A stretch of 64,000 nt of DNA from Muscardinus avellanarius (GCA_963383645.1 OY726565.1:37429529-37493528); one strand, 5' to 3'. Counted from the first letter of the stretch, positions 53,216 through 63,745 are shown. Numbers and translations are program-made. Notes: generated by a model not told the origin, from the sequence alone.

Positions 53216-54294
53216 TTTTTTCCTTTTTTTTTATTGGTGCACTGTATTCATAAATCATAATGGGATAAAAAATATACTTTTGTAGACATACATGCACACA
53301 TCGCCCAGTTAGCCCCTACCCGATCCCTCCCCATCCCTCCTTCCCATGCTTGGCTTAGTGGCTGACATCTAGTATTATAGTAATTTATCCAAAATTAACA
53401 ATGACAATCTCACATAACAGTTTCATTTGTCTGATACCAAGCTTTTGATGACTTAAAGATAACATTTCAATATTTCTTTTTGCTTTCTTTCTTACCAGAG
53501 AATATTTTTTCTTTCTTTTTTATTAGGTGAAACTATCATACATTTATTTATTTATTTTTCAGAAAAAAATATTTCCTAATATGGCATATGGACTCTAGAT
53601 ACCCAAAATGATCTTGAAAAAGAACAAAGCTAGAAGATGTATATTTTCTGATTTCAAACCATATAAAGCTACAATAACTGAAACAGTGTAGTACTGTTAT
53701 AAAGGCAGATATATAAGCCCTTGGAGTTAAATAAAAGCCTAGAGATAATTTCTTCCATATACTGTCAAGTTATTTTTGACAAGGTTTCCACGAACATTTG
53801 GTAGAGGAAATAATAATCTTTTAACTAAATATTGTTGAAAAATAATAATTACATGAAAAAGAATAAAATTGGACCCTTACCTAAAACCATATAGAAATAT
53901 TAACTCAAAATAGATAAAAGACCTAAATATAAATCTTAAGACTATAAACTTTTAGAAGAAAATCTGGGTCATAAAACCTCACAACATTGAAATTGGCAGT
54001 GATTTCTTGGATATGATTTCAATGGCACAGGCAACAAAAGGGTAAACAAACTCCCTAAAAAATAAAAAAATATTGTATATCCAAAGACAATGTAAACAGA
54101 GTTAAAAGTTACTGATAGAATGGGATAAAATATTTCCAAATGCTATATCTGAAGGTATATTAATATTCCAACTAGAAATCCTAAAAATTAGCAACAATGA
54201 AAGCAAACAATACAATTTAGAAATAGGTAAAAGACTAACATAAATAATGAATCTCCACAGATAACCAATCTTAGTTGTCTGTTGGATGGAAAAT

Positions 54295-55239
54295 CTAGTT
54301 TCTCTGGTTCTGGTGTGTGTTACCTATTTCTTTGTAGTTAATCTCTTTGAGTATTTTCTCTAGCGCTGGTTTTGAAGACATAAATTCCTTCAGTTTCTGT
54401 TTGTCATGGAAGCTTCTTATCTCCCCATGTAATTTGATAGAAAGTTTTTCTGGGTAGGAAATTTTTGGCTGGAAGTTGTTTTCTTTCAGAGTTTGGAATA
54501 TGTTACTCCAAGCCCTTCTGGCTCTCATGACTTGGTTTGGGAAGTCTGGAGTGATTCTAATTGGTTTGCCTCTGAATGTCACTTGGCCCTTTGTTTTTGT
54601 TGCGTTTAAGATTCTCTGCTTGGCTTCCACATTGGTCATTTTGACAATTATGTGGCGTGGGGATCCTCTTCTCCAATCCTGTCTAAAGGGAGTTCTATAA
54701 GTTTCCTGGACCTGTGTTTTGACCTCTTGCTCTGTGTTTGGAAAATTTTCTGCTATTACTTCCTTGAAGAGATTGTTAATCCCTTTGGTTTCACCTTTTT
54801 TCCCCTCCTCTATTCCAATTATTCTTAGGTTAGCTCTCTTAAAATGGACCCATATTTCTTCAATGTCAGATTCCTGCTGTCGGATATTTTTTTCTAAATT
54901 AGAAACTATGCGTTCATTTTTTGAATGATCATCTTCTAAGAGCGAGATTCTATTCTCCATGTGGTCTAATCCGTTGTTTGTACTTTAAATTGAGGCCTTT
55001 ACTTCATTAATTGCATCCTTTATCTCTTTTTGGCTCTCTCTGAATTCTTTTTGAAACACCTCTATTATTTCTACAGTTATTTTCCTGATTTGATCTTCTA
55101 GAAATCTCTGAATTTCTGTTTTATCAGGTTCTGATGTTGTGGGGTTGTGGGCATTCATTGCTCCATTGTTATTCCTCTCTCCCATGATTTGGAAGTTTGT
55201 GCCTTCTCTGGGTTCTTTCCTTGGGTCATACGACTTCAC
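54295..55239 (-). pseudogene. L1 ORF1 (RNA-binding chaperone), one stop codon inside
   Basis: The frame is open from an ATG at 55239 except for one TAA at 54985-54987, giving 84 codons and then 229 codons to the final stop at 54295; about 314 codons in all, shorter than the usual 338-370. The N-terminal third is polar and probably disordered, followed by a coiled coil (heptad-like I/L spacing in ISLLEDDHSKNERIVSNLEK). Next comes the RRM-like domain (motif LRIIGIEEGK), then the C-terminal domain (SPRHIIVKM, RGKPIRITPDF, FQPKISYPEKL). L1 ORF1p forms trimers that coat L1 RNA. The single nonsense codon suggests a fairly recent inactivation or a tolerated change. Minor open frames on the other strand are shadows. 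Confidence 0.92.
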
Positions 55240-56180
55240 TTAAGGTTATCTGGATCTCGAGTCTGTGGTATCTCAGTCCCCACCACTCCTTTACTGGGTT
55301 GTATTGCAGAGTCTCAGACCCTGGGAGTCAATCGAGGCTGCTTTAGACTATGGGGGGGTGCCAGGTTGGGCGTTCTCCTATGGTGTGATATCTCTGCCAC
55401 CGCCACTCCTACACTGGGTCAAGTCCCTGGGAGTACAGTACTGGGATTTCTCCTCTACTGGGAGTACAGTACTGGGATTTCTCCTCTAGAGGCCGCAATT
55501 TGACTCACTGTTGTTGAGTGAGCAGATGGAGCTGTATTGGACTCGATGAATTCGCTGCTGCTGCTGCCAGTGGCAATATGGTGCCGCTGCCACGCCCTCG
55601 GCAATGAGGCTGGCATATTTCTTCTCTTGTTTTGAGCTCCACTCTGAGTCCCTGCAGGGTGTGCTGAGCCCAGCCCCTGGGAGCTTTAGACGCTCTCTGC
55701 GCCGAGAAATCTGCCGAATTCCTCCCGGCTGATCCGCAGCGGCTTACCTCAGCTTGCTGTCCACTGTTCCTCTCTGGAGCCTGGTGGGCTGTTGAGTGCA
55801 TTGGTCTGGAGTGGTCTGGTGAACTCACCACTGCCGCCGGCAGTAAGGTGCTGCTGCCACATCCTCTGGCGTGGGGCCGGCGTATCTCCTCTGTGGCTCT
55901 GAGCTCTTTTATGAGTTCTCCTCCTCTCTGGGGCCTGGTGCTGCAAGGGAAGATGGCACCCGCTGCTTCGCGCCACGGCTACAGCCGCAGCACTGTGGTC
56001 TGGTTTCTTTTTGGTGTCTCGTTTTTCCAGCCCTCTTTTTCTCTGTCCCTTGTAATTACATTTTTTGTTTCTCTGTTGATGGTGTTTTCTGGCTATGAAA
56101 GGCGCTGATTTTGTGGTAATAGCGATTGGTTGTTAGCGGGGCTTGTAAGCCCCGCTTTTCTCCATCGCCATCTTCCTGGC
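55240..56180 (-). promoter_or_regulatory. L1-type 5' UTR/internal promoter
   Basis: GC-richer sequence upstream of ORF1 with CTG/CAG-rich and CGC-containing stretches and a terminal YY1-type box. It contains a 30-bp tandem duplication (55431-55461 and 55462-55491, each with GGGAGTACAGTACTGGGATT). L1 internal promoters have this layout. Confidence 0.7.
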
Positions 56181-56319
56181 TTATTCTTTATTTTGAATCA
56201 GCATCTCACTAAGTTGCAGAGGCCTCGCTAAGTAGCTGAGGCTGGCCACGAACCTGCAATCCTTCCTGTCTCAGCCTCCCCAATGCTGGGATTCAAGTGT
56301 GAGCCACCATGCCCAGCTT
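56181..56319 (-). repeat. B1 half completing the SINE of 53107-53215
   Basis: TTATTCTTTATTTTGAATCAG to CACCATGCCCAGC. Confidence 0.92.
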
Positions 56320-56952
56320 CTATTAGACCTCTTATAGATGGGAGCTTCAGGAGCTCCCCTAGAACTATATGCATTTTGTTGCTCTGATTCATTATGCTTA
56401 TAGAAATTGGTGTCATATGATATAAAGCATCTGTACACACTCCCTAGCTGATATCCACTGTAACAGCTTCAACTGATTCTGTGTTGCCAACTCCTAAGGA
56501 CAAGCTGAGCACCCACAGGTAAGCTGCAGAAACTAATTATCTTTCCCCTCACAACAACCTCAAATAATTTCCTTGCCAGCAGGCCCTATTGTGACTATGG
56601 TATTACCAGTCGCTGGTCTCTTTTTGTGTGTGTCCTTTAAGTCATCCAAGACTCCTTTCCTTCTCCTACTTTTGGAATCACCAAATTCACTTCATTTTAT
56701 GTCACAAATTATGTCCAAGTTCATGCATCTCTCTCTTCCCTTCATGCTGGCCATCATCTTTTATCTGATCACTTGATATTGCCTCTGCTTATTCTACATT
56801 CTTTCTCCCACTCCTAGAAAGTTACCTCTCACCCCTAAATCCGATTGTCACCCCACTTACCAAGTCCTGTGCCAAGTTCTTGTCTTGGCTAAACTTTAGT
56901 CAGGCTTCTGAACCTTCTCTGAGAACTACTTGTAAACTTCCTTATAAAATCC
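56320..56952. other. Unique DNA; part related to 58212-58310
   Basis: 56385-56475 (GATTCATTATGCTTATAGAAATTGG to GATATCCACTG) is similar to 58212-58310. No gene recognised. Confidence 0.45.
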
Positions 56953-57405
56953 AGTTTTAAGCCAGGAGTGGTGTTGCACGCTTGTAACCCCAGCGCTTGG
57001 GAGGCTGAGACAGGAGCATCGCACAGGTTCAAAGCCAGCCTCAGCTACTTAGCGAGGCTCTCGGTAACTTAGTGAGACCCTGTTTCCAAATAAAGTATAA
57101 AATAGGTCTGAGAGTATAGCCCGGGGGTAGAAAAGCCCCTGGGTTCCACCCCCAGTACCATACACACACAAAAAAAAATCCAGTTTTAAGCTGGGTGTGA
57201 TATTGTAATGCTAGTTTTTGAGAGGCTGAGACAGGAAGATCACAGGTCTGCATCCAGCCTCAGCAACTTATCAAGGCCCTCCACAACTTAATAGAGCCCT
57301 CAGCAATTTAAAGGGACCCTGCTTCAAAATTAAAAAGAAAACAAAGATAGAGCTGGGATGTAGCTCAGAGGTAGAATGACCCTGGGTTACACACACATAC
57401 ACCCA

Positions 57406-57444
<39 letters not shown>

Positions 57445-57912
57445 CAGTTGTTGTTGTTGTTGTTTTGTTTTGTGTGTGGTACTAGGGATCAAATCCAAAG
57501 GCATTCTACCTCTGAGCTATACCCTCAGCCCCATTTTTCATTCTTTATTTTGAAACAGGATTTCACTAAGTTGTGAGGGCCTCACTAAGTAGCTGAGGCT
57601 GGCTATGAACGTGTAATCCTCCTGCCTCAGCCTCCCAAGTACTATGATTACAAATTTTCACCACTATGCCTGGCTTTATTGTTTTTAATTTTATATATTT
57701 ATTTATTGGTCACCCTGGGAATTGAATCCAGGAATGTTCTACCGCCAAGATACACCCCCCACCCATATTTTATTTTTTACTTTGAAACAAAGTTTTATTA
57801 AGTTATGGAAGGCCTCCCTAAATTTAGCTGAGATGAGTCTCAAACTTGTGATCCTCCTGTCTCAGCCTCACTAGTAGTAGGATTACAGGTGTTCCTTACC
57901 ATACCCAGCCAA
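56953..57912. repeat. Cluster of four SINEs at one target
   Basis: Plus copies 56960-57170 and 57190-57395; minus copies 57468-57675 and 57700-57912. The target AAATCCAGTTYTA appears three times (about 56946, 57177, 57914). (CA)n at 57396-57440 and (GTT)n at 57447-57465. Confidence 0.85.
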
Positions 57913-58375
57913 AATCCAGTTCTAGAGAGAACCCTGCTCAGTCCTTTAGCAAGAACTTCCCCGACCCTCTATGTATTATCACATTTCTCATCCTCCACCA
58001 TCCCGCAGGTGATATCCAATCGTCCTGCCCTGTCCTCAGTTAGAATCCTGTTGGGTTGGTTTAACCAGAATCTCCTTTACCCCTAATGTTTTCTTTTAAT
58101 GATCCACTGACCGTCACCCTGCTCTTTAGCTGTAAATTTCCACTTGTTCACCTCTTCCTCATTGCAAAATGCCACTGTCATCATCCCTATAACCATCATG
58201 ATGGTCCAGAATAAAGACTTTGATTCATCACATTTATAAAAATTGATATCATAGGTATGTAAAGGGTTTGTACACACATCCTAGCTAATATCCACTTAAA
58301 AGCTTTAATTGCATCTATTTTACACTATATTTTAGCAAATATCAATGAATAGTTTTTCTTTAATACCATTCAGAT
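57913..58375. other. Unique DNA
   Basis: No gene recognised; see 56320-56952 for the partly related stretch. Confidence 0.45.
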
Positions 58376-58379
58376 AAAT

Positions 58380-58765
58380 TTAAACTCATTCATGTACATT
58401 CCACAGTCCTGAACCTACCTTCTACTCTTGGGAATTCATATATGGCACACCATTCCCATGATGTTTCTCTCAGTCTTGAAAGCTCAGTTTTACTATGGTT
58501 TTCTGTCCTGACTCTGGAAGAATTGTTTTTTCTTTTCCCTATTTTCCAAAGTACTCACTTTATACCTATATTATAGCATGTTAAGTGGTTTTATAATTAT
58601 GCTTTTATATATATATATATATATTTCTTTTTTTCATTTAATCCATATGACTATTTTATTCATTCATCTGTCAATATAGCTATTATTCAATAATTGTTAC
58701 TGATGTCCTACTATGTGGTAGGCATTGTATGGATGTTGAACACAAAGTTGTAAATAAAATGGAAC
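58380..58765 (+). mobile_element. Probable L2 3' region, ancient
   Basis: CATGTACATTCCACAGTCCTG, ACTTTATACCTATATTATAGC, then CTACTATGTGGTAGGCATTG near the 3' end. A (TA)n patch lies at 58606-58624. Confidence 0.45.
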
Positions 58766-58994
58766 TGTAAATTTAACAAAAGAGAAAATACCAGAAAGAA
58801 ACAATAAACCCATGCAGAATGCTGGGGGTGGGTAGGGAAGTGGGAACTGGATTGGCAAAAACATTATGATAAGGCTTCTATAAAGAACTGATACTTTGTC
58901 ATGTTGGAAGATGAAACAAATTCAGCCATGGATAGAACAGAGTAGAAGATTATTCAGGCAGAAAGCAGAGTGCTGGCCCAAGGCAAGCAGGAGG

Positions 58995-59135
58995 TGTGTA
59001 CACCAATGTCACTGAATCCTTTAGAAGGGACTGTTTCCCACCTCCATTTACAGACGAGGTCACTGAAGAACACAGCCTTACAGCTAGAGTGCTAGAGATC
59101 TAGGACTTAAATTTAGATTTCTTCTGACTCAAAAG
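58995..59135 (-). mobile_element. MIR SINE, ancient
   Basis: CCTCCATTTACAGACGAGGTC, ACAGCCTTACAGCTAGAGTG, GACTTAAATTTAGATTTC mirror the MIR core. Confidence 0.7.
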
Positions 59136-59140
59136 TCCAT

Positions 59141-59177
59141 GCAGCCGGACATGGTGGCACACGCTTGTAATCCCCGC
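59141..59177 (+). repeat. SINE head fragment, 37 bases
   Basis: AGCCGGACATGGTGGCACAC to TTGTAATCCCCGC, then unrelated AT-rich DNA. Only the B1 5' end is present. Confidence 0.85.
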
Positions 59178-59289
59178 TTTTATATATATTTCTAATAATA
59201 CTCCAAAATACTGAGTTGATGACTTTTGTTTCTTCTTTTTTGCAGGGCCTTGTGCATACAAAGCTACAGCTCCAGTCCAAACTACTGAG

Positions 59290-59322
59290 GTTTTTTGTTA
59301 TTGTTGTTGTTGTTTTGTTCTG

Positions 59323-59363
<41 letters not shown>

Positions 59364-59533
59364 GGTGGTACTGGGGATGGAACCCTTCTACCTCCAGGCT
59401 ACACTCCCAGACCTATTTTATATTTTATTTGGAAATAGGATCTCTTAAGCCAGCAAGGCTGGCTTCAAACCAGCACGATCCTCCTGTCTGCCTCCCAAGT
59501 GCGGGGATTACAAGCGTGTGCCACCACGCCCGG
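59290..59533 (-). repeat. (TTG)n array and B1-dID SINE, deleted subfamily
   Basis: (TTG)n 59293-59362; SINE GGTGGTACTGGGGATGGAAC to CACCACGCCCGGT. Confidence 0.93.
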
Positions 59534-59538
59534 TGTTC

Positions 59539-59559
<21 letters not shown>

Positions 59560-59572
<13 letters not shown>

Positions 59573-59752
59573 TTTACTGGGATTAGAATCTAGGGGCATT
59601 CTACCTCTGAGTTACACCCCCAGCCCTATTTTATTTTTTTATTTTGAAGCAGGGTCTCTCACTAGGTTGTTAAGGCGGGCCTCAAACCCATGATCCTCCT
59701 GTCTTAGCCTCCCAAATTCTGGAATTACAGGCATGGGCCACCACACTTGGCT
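59560..59752 (-). repeat. B1-dID SINE
   Basis: TTTTACTGGGATTAGAATC to CACCACACTTGGCT. Confidence 0.9.
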
Positions 59753-59769
59753 CTGAGATTTTTTAATTT

Positions 59770-59990
59770 TATTTTACTTATTTATTTATTTATTTTTTTT
59801 ACTGGGTATGGAACCAAGGGTAGTTCAACCTCTGGGCTATACCCCCAGTTCTTTTATTTTTTATTTGAAACAAGGTCTTGCTAAATTGCTAAAAATCTTG
59901 AGAAGTTGCTTAAGCTGGCTTTGAACCTGCAGTCTTCCTGTCTCAGCCTCCCATATACTGGGTTTACAGACATACACCACCGTGCCCAGC
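59770..59990 (-). repeat. B1-dID SINE
   Basis: (TTTA)n, TTACTGGGTATGGAACC to CACCGTGCCCAGC. Its B1 head is part of the target of the VNTR composite that follows. Confidence 0.9.
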
Positions 59991-59999
59991 TGAGCTGTT

Positions 60000-60002
<3 letters not shown>

Positions 60003-60036
<34 letters not shown>

Positions 60037-60639
60037 TTGGTGCATTGTAATCATATATCACATTGGAATACAAGACTTGAGAGGATATACAAGCACACAT
60101 CACCCAATTAGCCCTCATCCAGCCCCCATCCCATTCCCTCCCCATCCCTTGATCCCATTCCCTCCCCATCCCTTGATCCCATGCTTGTTTGGTGATTAAC
60201 TTTGACACAGTTGTTTATGTATCTCCTGCGTTTTAAAGAGGCTCCATCCTCCCCTATTCCATACCCTCTGATTGGTCACCTTAGTTGCTTCACTATAGGG
60301 CCCTTTCTATAGCTATACCTCTTCCTGTTGCCCCTTTCCTCCTAGTTTTTGCTGATTAGGGGAAGCATCTGATTTTTATTTTCTGTGATATTTCTCTGTG
60401 CATGCCATGTTGCAAGTACTGATCCCACTCTTCACGACCCCAGTAGTGGCCTGGCTACCCAGTGGACTGATCCAGACCTCGCTGGCTCAAGCAGCGGCCT
60501 TGCCTCATGGGAGGCCCCGATTCTGGTCTCCCTGGCCCCGACACCGGCCTAACCCCTCAGCTGGCGCCGATCCCGGGATCGCTGGCCCCAGCACCGTCCT
60601 AGCCTCAAAGCAGGCTCCCATACGGGCCTAGGCAGCCTC
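60003..60639 (-). mobile_element. GC-rich VNTR composite retrotransposon, copy B
   Basis: Inverted, shorter copy of the element at 9661-11557: (TTTA)n tail, L1-type 3' end (TTTTTATTGGTGCATTG), the module with the mirrored CCAAT-like CTCTGATTGGTCACC, then about four half-units of the GC-rich repeat (GGCCCCGACACCGGCCTAACCC and relatives). It is flanked by the perfect 18-bp target copy CCCAGCTGAGCTGTTTTA (59985-60002, 60640-60657). It is collinear with copy A from its tail to the first VNTR units with only scattered differences. A 26-bp duplication (60127-60178) lies in the L1-type part. Confidence 0.88.
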
Positions 60640-60683
60640 CCCAGCTGAGCTGTTTTAAATGAAATATTCTGCCTAGGTAGACC

Positions 60684-60795
60684 CAGTGGCATGAGCATGA
60701 AGTACCAACTACTGTGGGACACTGAAATGGGAGAATCCATTGAGCCTAGGAGTTCAAGACCAGTTTGGACAAGACTGTTTCAAAAAAGCAAGACA
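60684..60795 (+). repeat. Old B1-like monomer
   Basis: CCCAGTGGCATGAGCATGAAG, GCCTAGGAGTTCAAGACCAG, TTTGGACAAGACTGTTTC; Alu/B1 monomer layout, no ID. Confidence 0.75.
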
Positions 60796-60867
60796 AAACA
60801 AAACTCTACACTATTATTTTCTTATTCCTAACACGTCGCCTGCCTCATCGAATTGCCAAAAATAACA

Positions 60868-60968
60868 ATGCTAAACCTTATTGCGTGTTTACTATGTGCC
60901 GACGCTGTGCTAAGCTCTTTACAGAAATGATCTCATGAAATCATCACAGCCATATGAAGTGTTATAGT
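60868..60968 (-). mobile_element. MIR SINE, ancient
   Basis: TTACTATGTGCCGACGCTGTG, CTAAGCTCTTTACAGAAATG, ATCTCATGAAATCATCACAG mirror the MIR 3' half. 60970-61320 is unique. Confidence 0.75.
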
Positions 60969-61321
60969 GAGCATTTGTTTTTTATCCACCTTTTTTCTGA
61001 ACTGCCATCTTATTTGTGGAGACTCTTATTTGTAGTGGTCTCTGTGGAGGAGAGGCCACCTCAGCACTGTGGAGATTGATTTGGGCTAAAGTCCCTGTTT
61101 CCACTACCTGACAGCTGGGACATAGGCCTGGCAATGGACCAAACCTAAGTCGACTGGGTGTTCTCACCGAAACTTGGAATGGAGGCAAAGTGAAAGAAAG
61201 ATGCAGAGATGGAGAGAGATCATTTACAGTGGCAAGGATGCTTGTAGCAGCCAGGGTCTGCCAACTGTGCTAACACTACTGTCCTAAAGGAGGGCCCTGC
61301 ACATTTTGCACACTTAGTTCT

Positions 61322-61535
61322 CCATTTGCGGGTCTAGGGATGGAACCCAGGGGCATTCAACCTACAAGCTACACCCACTGCCCTATTTTTTTATTCTTTT
61401 TTATTTTGAAACTGGCTCTCACTGAGTTGCAGAGGGCCTCACTAAGTAGCTGAGGCTGTCCGCGAACCGTGATCCTCAGGTCTCAGCCTCCCAAATGCTG
61501 GGATTACAAGCGTGAGCCACCACGCCCGGCGAGCT
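61322..61535 (-). repeat. B1-dID SINE, young
   Basis: TTTGCGGGTCTAGGGATGGAAC to CACCACGCCCGGC. Confidence 0.93.
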
Positions 61536-61754
61536 ACATGATATTTAAGTCAGCCAGAGAATATTTATGTTGCCTCCCACCAGAACGCCAATAGATTCAG
61601 ACAGAGAATGTAGTCGTTACTCCCATTGAAAAAAGGGAAGTGAAAAAGTAGTTGTTCACATGTTTCCTTAAGGAATAAACGAAATATTTATAATATTCTA
61701 ACTTCCAAAAGAAAATTTGGTTACTTCCTCAGTTTGTTTCTTTGTTTCGTTTTT

Positions 61755-61910
61755 GTTGTGTGTGTGTTTGTGTGTGTGTGTGGGGGGGGTAATGGGGATG
61801 GAACCCAGGGGCATTCTACCTCCAAGCTTGTACACCCCTAACTCTATTTTTTTATTCTTTATTTTGAAAACAGGGCCTCACTGAGTTGCAAAGGATCTCA
61901 CTAAGTAGCT
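61755..61910 (-). repeat. 5'-truncated B1-dID SINE
   Basis: (GT)n G8, GTAATGGGGATGGAACC to CTCACTAAGTAGCTG; the outer B1 half is missing. Confidence 0.88.
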
Positions 61911-62085
61911 GGGTTCAATCCCTTGTTCCTATGTATATATGTTATATATATGTATGTTATATATAATATGTAATATATATCTTTAATAACATTTAATGTA
62001 ATCATTGTGAAATCATAAATTATTTCTTTAAAAAGACTGAATATTTTATCCTCCTGAATTTATTCTAGAAAGAAAGTAGGCTGAT

Positions 62086-62340
62086 CTGGGCACAGTAGTA
62101 TACGCCTGTAATCCCAATACTTGGGAGGCAAGATAGGAGGATTGCAAGTTCAAGTTCAAGAATAGCCTCAGCAGCATAGAAAGACTCTCAACAACCTAGT
62201 GAGGCCCTGTTTCAAACTAAAAATAAAATAGGGCTGAGGATATAGCTTGGCAGTAGAGTGCCCACAGGCTCAATCCTTAGTAGGGAGGGAGGGAGGAAAA
62301 GAGGGAGGGAAAGGAAAGGACGGAGAAAGGGAGAGAGAGG
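62086..62340 (+). repeat. B1-dID SINE with purine tail
   Basis: ATCTGGGCACAGTAGTATACG; ID GGGCTGAGGATATAGCTTGG; (GGGA)n tail 62282-62340. Target copies AGAAAGTAGGCTGAT / GGAAAGTAGGCTGAT. Confidence 0.93.
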
Positions 62341-62405
62341 AAAGTAGGCTGATACAGTTAGGAGGCTTTTTAATATACAGAACTAAAATTAAAGCCAAAA
62401 TATAA

Positions 62406-62548
62406 CTGGGCGTGGTGGCACACGCTTGTAATCCCAGGTGATGAGGGCATCATTAAGTTGCTGAGGCTGACTTTGAACCTGTGGTCCTCCTGTCTCAGCC
62501 TCCAAAGTATTGGGATGACAGGTGTGTGCCTCTACACCCAGTGACACT
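62406..62548. repeat. SINE head fragment joined to inverted SINE
   Basis: Plus-strand head (CTGGGCGTGGTGGCACACG to AATCCCAG) is followed at 62441 by a minus-strand B1 half (TCATTAAGTTGCTGAGGCTG to CTACACCCAGT). Confidence 0.85.
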
Positions 62549-62599
62549 GGTCTTTTAACACCCATTGAGTAGTAGGAAGAAGAACGATAGCACTTGACA

Positions 62600-62765
62600 G
62601 CCGCTTATGGGGCCACCAAGATGAGGAACCAGCGAGTTTATTTACATGTCTGCGAACTCACTGGGTCTTGCTTCTCTTAGGGGTCACAGAGCCAGCTGGA
62701 GCATGAAAGGCACACTCAGTAAATGTTTGTGGAATGGACTGAGCTGAATGAACTTTAGTTTTGTC
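62600..62765 (+). mobile_element. MIR/L2 3' end, ancient
   Basis: GGGGTCACAGAGCCAGCTGG, AAAGGCACACTCAGTAAATG, TTTGTGGAATGGACTGAGC. Confidence 0.5.
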
Positions 62766-62887
62766 AGGTTCACGCCCCTGACAGCCGAGGTCCTTTAGAA
62801 TGAACATATTTAGAATATTTTAGAGTCTCATTAAAGAAGAGAGAGGGCTTTGTTCAATTCTCCATGGAAACATGATATCTAAATTTA

Positions 62888-62965
62888 GCATTGGGGATGC
62901 ATCTCAGTGGTAATATACTTGCCTCACAAGTATGAGACTCTCGGTTCAATCCCAGCACCACATAA
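62888..62965 (+). repeat. ID element, monomer
   Basis: TTGGGGATGCATCTCAGTGG, ACTTGCCTCACAAGTATGAG, CAATCCCAGCACCAC plus a short tail. 62966-63470 is unique AT-rich DNA. Confidence 0.88.
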
Positions 62966-63471
62966 AAGAATAGTAACCTAAATAAGCTTAAGTCACTTCC
63001 ACAGGTCGACTGAATCTTTATATGATATATAAACAGATATTTTTATCCCATTTTTCTGTATAAGATTTAATCTCACAGTGCTTATAATTTTTATTTTCAC
63101 CAATTATCCTTCATAAGATATCACATGTCTAAGATACTCCATGATGTTTCTTACAAAAATAAAAAATAAAAATAGATTTTATCTTCTCTCAAGATAATAA
63201 ATAAAATATGAAAAGTTGATGCTATATAACATAAAAATTACTATTTATAATAGAAGGTGAGAAAACACAGAGTAGGGTGTATTTAAAAAATTAATGACAC
63301 ACAGTTGTCTTCTGAAAAAATATACTAAATGAATGAATAGCTGTCTGGTTTCCTTGACTTAAAAATAGCAATGTCTTGAAATAGATCAAGGACGTGACCA
63401 GGAAGTTTCTGGTTGAATATGTGTCCAAGTTAAATATTACCCTACAGTTAATGACAATCCTTGCTGGCAGG

Positions 63472-63745
63472 GCGTGGTGATACACTTCTGTAATCCCAGT
63501 CATACTTGGGAAGCTGAGCCAGGAGGATCACAGGTTTAAGGCCAGCTTCAGCAAATTTTGTGAGAAGCTCAGAAACTTAGCAAGATCCTGTTTCAAAATG
63601 AAAAGTAAAGCCAGGCTCATACTTATAATCCTAGTACTTGGGAGACTGAGAAAGGAGGATTGCAGATTTGCAGCCAACCTCAGCAAATTTTAAGGCCCTC
63701 TGCAATTTAGTGAGACCCTGTTTCAAAATAAAGAATAATTAATAG
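63472..63745 (+). repeat. Two B1 halves in tandem
   Basis: 63472-63606 and 63607-63745; neither has an ID half. The second lacks the GTGGTGGC box. Confidence 0.85.

Larger units (their letters stand above)
53216..56180 (-). mobile_element. Chimeric ORF1-only L1-derived element (HAL1-like)
   Basis: A 2.96-kb element, read on the minus strand. It has a 5' end GCCAGGAAGATGGCGATGG with a YY1-type AAGATGGCG box (56166-56174), a 5' UTR of about 940 bases, ORF1 (55239-54295), then a segment that is an antisense piece of an old L1 ORF2 (54260 to about 53580). An L1-type 3' UTR (53530-53221) ending in the mirror of TTTTTTATTGGTGCACTG and an A-rich tail complete it. It is flanked by a 9-bp target copy TTATTCTTT (53207-53215, 56181-56189) in the A-rich linker of a SINE. 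There is no ORF2, so it must borrow reverse transcriptase. The truncated copy at 3222-4140 shares the 3' UTR/antisense junction, so the chimera is a family rather than one rearranged L1. Confidence 0.8.

Noticed and set aside
53216..54260. Simple twin-priming inversion of a normal L1
   Set aside because: The same internal junction occurs in a second copy at 3222-4140 with different flanks, which a one-off inversion does not explain.
54476..56108. Plus-strand open frames over the L1-derived ORF1 and 5' UTR
   Set aside because: Shadows of the minus-strand L1 sequence.
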